Positions 50,871-60,200 of a DNA stretch of 64,000 nucleotides are shown here, one piece after another. Made by a program: the position numbers and the translations under genes. The first letter of the stretch is position 1; each line of letters starts with the position of its first letter. The notes under the pieces are model-generated. The model saw nothing but the letters and a program-made list of their open reading frames with translations, was not told where the DNA came from and ran no database searches. Source of the stretch: Candidatus Geothermarchaeum rappei (GTDB taxonomy: Archaea; Thermoproteota; Nitrososphaeria; Geothermarchaeales; JDFR-13); contig MTMB02000001.1 of the NCBI GenBank assembly GCA_002011085.2, positions 1,153,627 to 1,217,626 on the forward strand, written 5' to 3'.

Positions 50871-51601
50871 TATTCACCACCTCCTAAATCAGTAAAGATA
50901 TCGGGGAGCCCTGTCTCAGGCTCCTCAACATACCCACCGTCCCCCGCCTCATCGAGATGGGGATCGGCCGACTCCTCAACACGATTAGAGTATTTATTCA
51001 ATATATCCTCCAGGTCACTGACCTTAGAGGATAGGTTTAAAAGGGTGTATTCAAGTTCCTCAAGCTCGGCGTTGAGCTTGACAAGCTCTCTATCAAGGAC
51101 CTCAAACGAGTCCATATACACTTTATTATCTAAGCCATTGGCGTTCTTGGCTACATTAAGCCAGTAGAATAAATGCTCGATCCTCGTCTTCCTCCTCTCA
51201 ATATCCCTCTTCCTAGACTCGAGGCGCTTAACAATCGAGTTTACCTCGGATTTAATAGACTCAAACTCAGACTTGAGGTTATTTAGGAGACTGATGAAGG
51301 TCCCCGAGTCAGGAGATATATTTCTAATCTTCTCGATGGTATCGAGCTGAAGCTTTAGAAAACCCATTTTACCAATTACTTTCTTAGCCCGAATCAAGTC
51401 GGGATTAACAATTATAACCTTATCCTCCTCAATAACAAGAGAATTTTTATTCTTAGAGAGGATTACACCACCATTCTCATAAACGACGTTTGTTAACTCA
51501 CCATTAGTATCAAATTCTAAGGCAACTATCCTACCTTTAAACCTACCATATTTCTCTACGATAGGCTTCCCGATAAGATAAAAAAAATTTGGGGTGGGCA
51601 T
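50870..51601 (-). CDS. cdvA: CdvA, membrane-recruiting cell division protein
   Basis: A 243-residue protein. The N-terminal part (about residues 8-70; FYLIGKPIVEKYGRFKGRIV) is a PRC-barrel-like beta domain, then come long coiled-coil helices (about 75-205), then an acidic disordered tail ending PDIFTDLGGGE, the ESCRT-III-binding (E3B) peptide type. CdvA forms the first membrane-bound scaffold and recruits CdvB. The operon order, with an extra ESCRT-III protein before cdvA, differs from the familiar cdvABC of Sulfolobus. Confidence 0.9.
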   Translation of the reverse strand: MPTPNFFYLIGKPIVEKYGRFKGRIVALEFDTNGELTNVVYENGGVILSKNKNSLVIEEDKVIIVNPDLIRAKKVIGKMGFLKLQLDTIEKIRNISPDSGTFISLLNNLKSEFESIKSEVNSIVKRLESRKRDIERRKTRIEHLFYWLNVAKNANGLDNKVYMDSFEVLDRELVKLNAELEELEYTLLNLSSKVSDLEDILNKYSNRVEESADPHLDEAGDGGYVEEPETGLPDIFTDLGGGE

Positions 51602-51621
51602 TCAACATCACCCACCTATAT

Positions 51622-52275
51622 TTAGAACTTGAACTCTCCGAAGACGGAGGACTCCGCCTTCTCCTCCTCGAACTCCGCGGGTATCCCTGGTAGCTCCTTC
51701 TCCATCTCCTCCTTAGCCTTCTTCTCCGCCTCCTGCAGTATCTTCAACGCCTCCTCATTAGCCACTGTAATGTCTATGGTGTCGGCGCCAGTCGTGGTGG
51801 CATCCCACATGATGTCCTGAAGTAGGTTGCTGACCTGGTTGAGGCCGTCCTCAGCAGTAGGTAGTATCAGTGACAAGTTGCCTCTCACGTTCTTCAATAC
51901 CTGCATGATCGGTAGTATCTCGGCGACAGCATCACCAAGGTCCTCGACAGTAGCGAGTCTCACCATCACGCTCTCGATCGCATACTTGGCTGAGTTCAAT
52001 ACCTTAAGGGCCTTCCTTATCTCAACGAGTTCATTAGCGTATATGGTGGCACGGGTCCTATCGTGATTTTTGATTGCTTCAACGACACGTGCAAAGTATC
52101 TCCTGTCTTTCTCTTTCAAGGATCTTATCGCGATATCAAGCTTCTTATTCTGACGGTCGAGTATCCTAGTAGCGTTCTCCAACTTCATCTTAATGTCTCT
52201 CTTAGGAGCCAAGGAATCTTTTATCTTGTCGGCGAATCCTCCTCGCTTGCTATTCCACATTCCACTAAAATCCAT
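51622..52275 (-). CDS. Second ESCRT-III (CdvB paralogue), first gene of the cdv operon
   Basis: A 217-residue ESCRT-III protein of the CdvB1/B2/B3 type: four or five amphipathic helices forming a core (about residues 15-160) and a charged tail (about 170-205; NEEALKILQEAEKKAKEEME) that could act as an MIM-like helix. No winged helix follows, so CdvA should not recruit it directly. The start ATG 52275 is chosen because GGAGG (52285-52289) lies nine bases upstream; a TTG frame start at 52284 abuts that motif. It is transcribed first, from the promoter shared with the TrmB gene. Confidence 0.9.
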   Translation of the reverse strand: MDFSGMWNSKRGGFADKIKDSLAPKRDIKMKLENATRILDRQNKKLDIAIRSLKEKDRRYFARVVEAIKNHDRTRATIYANELVEIRKALKVLNSAKYAIESVMVRLATVEDLGDAVAEILPIMQVLKNVRGNLSLILPTAEDGLNQVSNLLQDIMWDATTTGADTIDITVANEEALKILQEAEKKAKEEMEKELPGIPAEFEEEKAESSVFGEFKF

Positions 52276-52321
52276 TCTCCACAACCTCCGAAAAACATAA
52301 AATCTATTTAATATTAATCAG

Positions 52322-52375
52322 CCTAATTTTATTAGGAGAGTGTTCCATTTTATATTGTATCTAAGGGATACAATA
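52322..52375. promoter_or_regulatory. Inverted repeats between the cdv operon and the TrmB-family gene
   Basis: TATTGTATC-TAAGG-GATACAATA (52353-52375) is a perfect 9-5-9 inverted repeat. CCTAAT-TTT-ATTAGG (52322-52336) is a perfect 6-3-6 repeat just upstream of the AT-rich TATA region of the cdv operon (around 52308-52319). The TrmB gene has its own TATA element at about 52391-52401. Placement of both repeats between divergent genes suggests a regulator binding site for both; the binding protein is not shown. Confidence 0.65.
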
Positions 52376-52426
52376 AGGTTGTTACAAGATTTTTTTATTT
52401 AGATACCCTGGGGTGTGGATACAGGC

Positions 52427-53710
52427 ATGAACTTGGAGTTTGAAGACGATGTTATAGATAAAGTTCTCACCGACCTAGGCCTAACAAAGTATGAGGCCAT
52501 GATATATAGAGCCTTGATAAAACTCGGTGAGGCTAAGGCTTTGGAGATAGCTCAGACAAGTGGAGTTCCTAGGGAGAAGACTTATCAGGTTCTCCGTGAG
52601 CTGGAGGATAAGGATATCGTTAAGAGGATTGAGGGTAAGCCCAGGAAATGGGTTGCTATGCCGCCTCACGCGATCTTTGAGGATGTTATCACCGAGAAGA
52701 AGAAGACTATTACAAAGATGGAGGAAACTATAAAGGCGCTCCAGAACCTGTATGAGAAAGGGTTTAGGAGGACTGAGAGAAAAGATCTTAATGTATGGGA
52801 GATTGGGGAGAGCAGTTTCGAGGAATCCTTCTACTCGACCTTAAACTATGCACATCTAAATATCTATGCCCTACTAACCCCGTTCTCACTTGATAACCTG
52901 ACTTACAACATGGATCTTATTAAGAAGCTGTACAAGAAGGATCTGGATATCAAGATCCTCACCTGGATGTATGAGGATAACCTCCATGACATTGCTAAGA
53001 TGAGGCAGTATGTAGAGGTCTATATACTGCCAGATTACCCGAGTGACATATCATTCTATATAATAGATGGGAAGACAGGGTATATCATTAGGGACGGCAA
53101 GGAATATATTATACAGTACTCGGATTCACGGATCGCCCACTTCATAACCGAGATGTTTAACAAGCTTCTCCAGACCGCTGTCGACGCCGAGGAATGTATA
53201 GAGTATTGGGAGGCCGTTGAGACGCTTGAGAACTCCCAGATCCTCTATGCCAGTGAGAATATTAGGATGCTTGATGAAATGATTAGTAATATAATTAGAG
53301 GTGAATTGCGAAAGAAGGTGGAAGATGGGGCGGTGCCGGCGGCTGTCAGAAGTGTTTTGAAGAAGTATATCCCGAACTATGACCATCTACATATTGAAAG
53401 TAAGATTCAGCTGATCAACATTCTCCTGAAGAAAGACCCGTTGTTCAGCAATATAAAGGTCTCTCTAGATATCCCTACTGAGACACTCGTTATAGACGTC
53501 TCTATAGATGGCGACCCAGAGTGGGTCTATGAGGTTAGGGAATATAATCATATACTTCCCCCATCACCATATCTAATGCTTATCCATGACGAGCTTAGGA
53601 AGATGGGCTGGAAAGAAGTACATACTATATGGCTTGAGGATAAGAAGCCTCTCAGGCCTTATGAGCCCAGGAAGATAAAGATAATTAAGAAGTATGAGAA
53701 ACCGCTTTAA
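52427..53710 (+). CDS. TrmB-family transcriptional regulator, long form
   Basis: A 427-residue protein. An N-terminal winged helix (about residues 8-75; LGLTKYEAMIYRALIKLGEAK and ALEIAQTSGVPREKTYQVLRE) is the TrmB HTH, followed by a coiled helix (about 80-105), a PLD-like TrmB effector region (about 115-235) and a further C-terminal part of about 190 residues that I do not recognise. TrmB proteins elsewhere bind sugars. The usual sugar-binding residues are not evident. ATG 52427 is favoured over GTG 52415 because the TATA element at 52391-52401 places the transcript start near 52422. It is divergent from the cdv operon. Confidence 0.85.
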   Translation: MNLEFEDDVIDKVLTDLGLTKYEAMIYRALIKLGEAKALEIAQTSGVPREKTYQVLRELEDKDIVKRIEGKPRKWVAMPPHAIFEDVITEKKKTITKMEETIKALQNLYEKGFRRTERKDLNVWEIGESSFEESFYSTLNYAHLNIYALLTPFSLDNLTYNMDLIKKLYKKDLDIKILTWMYEDNLHDIAKMRQYVEVYILPDYPSDISFYIIDGKTGYIIRDGKEYIIQYSDSRIAHFITEMFNKLLQTAVDAEECIEYWEAVETLENSQILYASENIRMLDEMISNIIRGELRKKVEDGAVPAAVRSVLKKYIPNYDHLHIESKIQLINILLKKDPLFSNIKVSLDIPTETLVIDVSIDGDPEWVYEVREYNHILPPSPYLMLIHDELRKMGWKEVHTIWLEDKKPLRPYEPRKIKIIKKYEKPL

Positions 53711-53757
53711 AGACCTCCAAACTAGAACTGATAATATTAAAAATATGGTTGTGAGGT

Positions 53758-53994
53758 TTAGAATGTAGAGGCTGACTTAGTTGCCCAAATATATGCTATT
53801 ACTACAGACAATATGCTTCCCAAGAATCCTGATATAAGTGCCTCGATTATCTGCTTGTTTTGTGCAAGCAGTGAAGCTATTGAGGGGAAGGTTTCGATCA
53901 TCCATGGTAATACTATGACGCCTATTATGTATATTACTATCCCAACCACGAAGCCGAATGATGCAACTAACATATACGCAGCTTTCCTACCCAT
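53758..53994 (-). CDS. Small two-helix membrane protein
   Basis: A 78-residue protein with two membrane helices (about residues 8-30 and 50-72) joined by a polar loop (WMIETFPSIASLLAQNKQII). The start ATG 53994 is set by GGTGATC five bases upstream, an ideal ribosome-binding site, although a longer frame begins at 54021. No family is recognised. Composition is normal. It lies alone between the TrmB gene and the S-layer stalk gene, and no partner is implied. Confidence 0.68.
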   Translation of the reverse strand: MGRKAAYMLVASFGFVVGIVIYIIGVIVLPWMIETFPSIASLLAQNKQIIEALISGFLGSILSVVIAYIWATKSASTF

Positions 53995-54158
53995 ACAGTG
54001 ATCACCAGAGTAACTACACAACTAATTGTCTTAATATGTAAATATTATCTGAAGAACCTAATTTAAGTTTATTCACTGGATTAGATACTATCCATTAGAA
54101 AATAGTTTCTCCTAGGAAATATTCGATAAAAAAGAAATAAAAAGGGGTTTAAGGGGGT

Positions 54159-57029
54159 TTAACCCTTAAAGACCTTAAAGGTTGCTACTGCTGCAACTAT
54201 CAAGGTGATTATCACGAGTACGGCTGTCGCTGTCAATAGGCTGCTTAGAGAGCCTAGTGCAGATGATAGGTCGCTGGACATTGTGCTTAGGCTGCTAGCA
54301 ACATTGTTTACATCGCCCTTAGTAGCCAAGTTGTTCAGGCTACTTAGTACGCTGTCTAGCTTGTCGTTGACTGAAGCTAGTGTAGACATTAAGTCCTGGA
54401 TGTTAGCGTTTAGACTGCTTAGTGCGCTCTCAAGATCGCCTAGTGTGCTGACTATGCTGGTTACATCAGAGGCTACTCCGTCTAAGACCGCTCTTAGATC
54501 GGAGACTGCTGCCGCTAGGTCTGCTACGTTGGACAATAGCGTCTGTACATTTGCATCTACGTTGCCTAGTGTTGTGCTTAGGTCGGATAGACTTGCCATT
54601 ACATTGTCAAGTGCAGCTGAGACAGAGTCTAGTGTTGATGCCAAAGCCATTATAGCGGCCATTATGTCTCTGTCCCTTAGAGATGATACTGTGAATGTTG
54701 TGCTGTCTGTCAATGTTGTGACGGTTGTTACATTGACCCACATTGTGCCGTTGAACCACATTCCAATGAAGTCCTCAACGGCAGCAGAGGCATCTACTGT
54801 GTAGACGCCTGTTGGCCATGCGTCACCAATTGGTGTACCGAACATAATCGTACCATAGACTGATGGAATGACGTATCCATCTACTGTGTAGCCTGCTGTT
54901 GTGGCTATCAGGAATCCAGTTGGATCCATCACTGTGACGGATACCGGTATGGCGTCTAAGCCATTTCCATCAATGTCATATAGGTGTGCAAAGAATGTTA
55001 CTGTCTCACCGGTGTCATAGTCTGATGTGTCTGTCCATATGTCCATGAACAGTACTCTCTTGACCATGAATGTGTTCATGCCGTTGCTTGCTATTACAGA
55101 CGATGTGGATGTGTTGTACCAGACTACTGTCACGTTGAATATCGAGACGTTGTTATTCAGATCCGCATCTACATCGATTGTGAACTGCCATGTACCGTAG
55201 GTAGATGTTCCGCCTGTCACCGTCGCCCATTCATTATAGATTACAGTCCATGTGTATGGACTGCCACCAGATACATACTGCTCAGTAACCGTCACATTGA
55301 CGGCCTGTAGAGGCATGTCAAATGGACGGCCGAATGTCTTGATGTCAACGACGACACTACCCATCTGTGGCACAACTACCCAGTCTGGATAGTCACCCCA
55401 CTTAGAGAACTCACCGTTGAGCCAGACCAAGACGAATTCAGTTACAGTGAAGTATCCAGTGAACTTATTCTCCTCAGCATAGCTGTCCTTGACGAATATC
55501 GTTACGTTATAATCACCTATTCCTGTGGTCTCGACTGTGAAGTCTAGGAAGAAGTCTGTTGTCGTTGTGTCTAGAAGTAGCTGGTTAGAGGTCTCGTGAT
55601 ATATGACGATCCTGAAGTACTCGAATGTTGGGTCTGGACCATAGTTGGGATATGTCCAGTTCCATGTTAATGTGAATTCGCCTGTTGCGAAGCTACCGAA
55701 GTAGCCCAGGACGTGTGGCACACCGTTTAGTTCCACGTCTGTAATGTCGTGTACAAAGGCATCTACAAAGACTTCAGTTAGGCACTCTATAGCTGTATTG
55801 TTGAATATAGGTGTCACTGATGTGTTGACTATTGCGCCCCAGTAGTTGGCACTTAGCCAAATGTCTGAATCCCAGTGGTAGTCTGCTGTACCATCAAATG
55901 CTATTACACAGAACTTTGCTGTAAACTCCTCGATTGTTGGAGACAGGCCACCTAGCCAGTTGGGAGCAGCCAGAGATAAGTTTACTCCAAACTGGCCTGC
56001 ATACGAGTCATATGCCATGAACGTGTTTGTACCTAGATAGGATACCAGTGGATATATCTGGGTGTAGTTACCCATTGCATCGCTAGCGATTATTACTAGG
56101 ACACCCCATAGATACCCAGTCTCACCATATGTTGTGGACTCGGGTAGTAGCGTTCCGTCAAATGGAGCGATTGGATCAAATACCGGTGCAGTATACGCAT
56201 TCTTCAGTGAAATGTCCAGATCCCACCAGATGTAGCCGAGTACATCAGCGACATCTCCTGTTGGAGGTCCTATGAATAGGGAGGGATATTCAAAGCCCCA
56301 TACGGAGAAGTTGTATCCCGTTAGTCCAGAGTTGTCTGTGATTGATACTGTGAAGTTGAAGTTCAATGTATTGAGTAGTCCATCACTGAATAGGCTCGCT
56401 GTGGATGATGACATGGCGACCTCAGGCGCCTGGTTGTCCACATAGTGGTCTACCAAGAAGTTCTTGGAAGATAGGTCTGTACCACTTAGTGTAACAGACC
56501 ATACGTTATGAGCTAGACCGTCAGCGCCTATGTCTCCTCTATAGTACTCGACTATAAGCTCGAAGACAGCGGCTCTGAAGTAGGGATATGTTGTGCTACT
56601 GTTGTATAACGCATCTCCATCTGATAAGGCGCTGGCGATTATGAGTGTTGGATTTCCATTAGAGTCTATGTTTGTTAGGCTAACCGTCCAGTTAACCGGG
56701 TCTAGGACCCACATCTCTGTACCTAGACCGTCAATGTAGAAGAGTGCCACGTGAACCTCCCTAACCCTGTATAGGGCTAGGCCATCTATGTCCTTAGGCA
56801 CCCAGATCTCCACTTCCCTTATTCCAGTACTTGACCATGCGACGGGAGACACCCACAGCTGGAGAGTGTTCTCTCCAACGTCAGGATATACCGGTATAAC
56901 GTCGTACTGTGGATAGAACCATACTGCTCCATCGACACCCGGAGCAGCATAGGCTATGTTAAGCTGTGTTGGTAGCAGTAGCATTCCCGCGACAAGTAAA
57001 GCAACTAGTAAAAATATCTTTTTCGACAT
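54159..57029 (-). CDS. S-layer stalk-like protein: Ig-type repeats, coiled coil, C-terminal anchor
   Basis: A 956-residue secreted protein. A signal peptide (residues 1-29, ending NIAYAAP) precedes several beta-sandwich domains (about 30-780, rich in Thr, Tyr and Asn with N-glycosylation sequons), a long helical coiled coil with 3-4 spacing of Leu/Val/Ile (about 786-930), and one C-terminal membrane helix with a basic end (about 931-956, TFKVFKG). This is the plan of SlaB-type stalk proteins that hold the S-layer above the membrane. The coiled coil is heptad-like, not the 11-residue type of Staphylothermus tetrabrachion. It neighbours the giant subtilisin at 57254-61378. Confidence 0.82.
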   Translation of the reverse strand: MSKKIFLLVALLVAGMLLLPTQLNIAYAAPGVDGAVWFYPQYDVIPVYPDVGENTLQLWVSPVAWSSTGIREVEIWVPKDIDGLALYRVREVHVALFYIDGLGTEMWVLDPVNWTVSLTNIDSNGNPTLIIASALSDGDALYNSSTTYPYFRAAVFELIVEYYRGDIGADGLAHNVWSVTLSGTDLSSKNFLVDHYVDNQAPEVAMSSSTASLFSDGLLNTLNFNFTVSITDNSGLTGYNFSVWGFEYPSLFIGPPTGDVADVLGYIWWDLDISLKNAYTAPVFDPIAPFDGTLLPESTTYGETGYLWGVLVIIASDAMGNYTQIYPLVSYLGTNTFMAYDSYAGQFGVNLSLAAPNWLGGLSPTIEEFTAKFCVIAFDGTADYHWDSDIWLSANYWGAIVNTSVTPIFNNTAIECLTEVFVDAFVHDITDVELNGVPHVLGYFGSFATGEFTLTWNWTYPNYGPDPTFEYFRIVIYHETSNQLLLDTTTTDFFLDFTVETTGIGDYNVTIFVKDSYAEENKFTGYFTVTEFVLVWLNGEFSKWGDYPDWVVVPQMGSVVVDIKTFGRPFDMPLQAVNVTVTEQYVSGGSPYTWTVIYNEWATVTGGTSTYGTWQFTIDVDADLNNNVSIFNVTVVWYNTSTSSVIASNGMNTFMVKRVLFMDIWTDTSDYDTGETVTFFAHLYDIDGNGLDAIPVSVTVMDPTGFLIATTAGYTVDGYVIPSVYGTIMFGTPIGDAWPTGVYTVDASAAVEDFIGMWFNGTMWVNVTTVTTLTDSTTFTVSSLRDRDIMAAIMALASTLDSVSAALDNVMASLSDLSTTLGNVDANVQTLLSNVADLAAAVSDLRAVLDGVASDVTSIVSTLGDLESALSSLNANIQDLMSTLASVNDKLDSVLSSLNNLATKGDVNNVASSLSTMSSDLSSALGSLSSLLTATAVLVIITLIVAAVATFKVFKG

Positions 57030-57253
57030 ATATTCTTCACCATTGCAATATATAATACTTTAATTCAATAATATTGACCTTCTGAAGGCCTTATAAATGT
57101 TTGGTACAATTTGTATTACCTATGTATGGTTACATTCAGATACATTAGAATCTTTTATCGGATAATGATATTACTTTAATCTTTTCCTATTTGGTGTTTT
57201 AATTATATAGATAATAAAAAGATTTTTGGAGATTTATAAAAAGAGTGGGTGGA

Positions 57254-60200
57254 CTAGGAGTATTTGCCGTGGAACCTTATCACGCTGAAGAAGAACGCTG
57301 TATTGGTGTCCTTGTCGATTATGAGTATACCGTCATACCAATATTGTTGGTCGGGCGTGGGGCCGAATTTTACTTTGAGGTGTATTATTGTTATGTGATC
57401 CCCTAGTAGGATGCTCTCCACCTTAACCTGGTACTTGTCGACAATGTTCCTAGTTGGGTTTATTGCATCGAAATACCTGTATATCGTTAACGTACCGTAT
57501 TCCCCAGGTAGATCGAGGGTATACAGTCCACCAGTTGCTGTGCCCTTCATCTTCAATGGAAGTGGGAATGGCCTTACCTCTATGAACAACGTCACTATAA
57601 TGTAGTATGGGAATTGGTCACATGTCAATAGGAATGATACTTGATAGTTACCGGGCTCCGTGTCGGTGGGTATGTATATCTTGACCGGGAACTTCTGCGA
57701 ACCCATTTCAGGTATCATGTCTATTGTAGGCGGTAGCTCTATATCCCATCCAGCAGGTAGATAGTATGGTAGGAACATGACGTTTGTTAGGGTCAAACCA
57801 GTCGTTATCTCGAATTTCTGCCTTAGCATCAAAAGGTTTCCAGTCAACTCACCTCTTAGGTTCAGCGTCTCTGTCTCAAGTGTATTTAGGTATGTAAACG
57901 CCATTCTACCAGACACTGGCTCTGGATATGTTGATCCATCAAATAATACATTATGCAGTATTACAGTATGGTATCCAGATGCTGGCCATAGAGAAACGTA
58001 TTCCTCTGTTGTCCCAGTACGGGTAAACCACATGTATGTACCGCTTCCGAGGTAGACATATTCACTACCGTCCACAGTGTATCCCCATGGATCAACGCTG
58101 AACATATCGACGTCAGTATAGTTGTTGACCCAGTCTGCTATCGCGAACGCGCCTATCATATTCGGGGAAGCCTCTAAGTATATTGGCCATAGCCGCCAGT
58201 CACCTGACTCGGATCTCCATCCCCAGTCGAAGTATCCCAGTAGGTTTCCAGAGCTATATAGCGGATCAGTATCAGTTATATTTAAGCTCTGCATCAGATC
58301 AGCAGAATATACATGCTCATATACATTTACCGTAATCGGTACAGCCAGAACCCTACCTATATTTGTCATATTGACTATCAGCTGTCCATGATATAATCCC
58401 GGTGGCGTGCCATCGGGTACAGTTAGATTCGCGGTGAATTCAGTCGGTAATGTTGGCATCGGGAATGGCGAAGTCCCTGCTGGAACGGTTAGGCTGGTCT
58501 GTGATAGTGATACCCATGTCCATGGCACACGCTTCAAGTATTTTATCGTTAGAGTAACTGTTATTGGAGCTACTGGCCCTTCTCCAAAGAACTGCCTTAC
58601 CCTGATCAAGGGTGTGAACTGGAATGCCTCCAGAGGCTTACCGATCTTAACCTCCTGTGTAGTTCCCTCCGTAGCGGAGAAGGATACATATATCGACTCG
58701 TTAGACTGTGGTATGCCGTCTGCATTGGTATCGTTCCAGTCGAATACATATATGAATACAGTGTTATTATACCAGTAGTTTCCATCTGGATCGAATGATG
58801 TATAGCTGATGTTGGATGATATCACCATCAGGTCGGCGTCGGCCGGAATGGTATTTCTGTCAATGGGTATAAGCGCACCGAGATAATAGTATCCAAGCCA
58901 TTCATATACTCCTGTCTGGAAAGTAATGCTCTGAGTGCTTATCGTTTCGTACCTCACTGCAGAGAGCTCCACATCCACATCTAATGGCCCTGGGTTATAT
59001 AGTGAATACGTGGCTGCTGACGACTCTCCAGGCAGAAGATCCCCAGCGAACCAGCTCACCATGTTGATCGGCCCCGCTGGCGGCGCAATGTCCAGTGAGA
59101 AACCGGCTGAGTAGAAGTATGCTACTAGCCATGGGTCGAACCACAGTTTATAATATATGTTGTCGTATGTGGCTGATGTCCCTAGTAATAGTATACTTGA
59201 GCCGAGTACTGCCGATACCGCAGCATATGCATCCACTCTACCGACGCCTTGCGTCAAGGCATCGTATCCCAGGTCTACAGCGGTAGACATCAGGACGGTC
59301 TTTAGATCAAGCGGGGTAATGTCAACCCCTACTTGGAGAGCAGCCTGCCTTACTAGGGCGGATACACCGGATACTACTGGAGTAGCCATGCTCGTTCCTC
59401 CGAATATGGAGTATGACGATGCTCCATCACCAAATCCATACCATACCGGACCCGCTGTCCAGCCATATGCACCTATACCTAGTATGTCTGGCTTAACCAT
59501 TCCAAATGCATTGGGCCCCCTGCCACTCCAGGAGATTACCTGGTCATGCGAACCATTTACATAGCCCTCTGACCCATATAAAAGCTGTGTATACAGGGCT
59601 ATTGAATCCATCGATGTACCTGCACCAACAGTTATAGCTAGGGTGTTGTATCCAGGTTCAGTGACTGTACCGTATCCAGGTCCGCCGTTACCAGCGGCGT
59701 GCACCATGACTACACCTGGGAAATCGGGGTCGAGGTATCCAGGCACCATTAGAGCATCCTCGAATACTGTTAGGATATCGTACCACGGGAGGCCATAGTA
59801 GGCGAAGTAGTATGCCCATGCAGAAAATCCCCAACTGTTGCTGATTATATCGGCTTTGTGGGCACCGGTGTATTCCCAGTATCCATATACCCATCCATAT
59901 CCAGGTACATATTGCCAGCCCTCAGTCCCTGGAACAAGGTCGAAGCCGGCTGCCCATAGCCAGGCCTCGATTATATCTCCAATGTATAGTGCGGGAATAC
60001 CCATTATCTTGGCTCCAGGCGCTACACCAGGTCCATATAGGAGTAGCGGGAAGTCCCTACCAGCTACGACGTTTGCACACGCTGTTCCATGCCCATAGTA
60101 GTCGTTGACAAAGACTGTATAGTTTCCATACGGGTCTATTGGCTTTAGAACACCTCCTCTGTCGTAAATATTCGGAGCAACCCAATAGACATCAAGGCCA

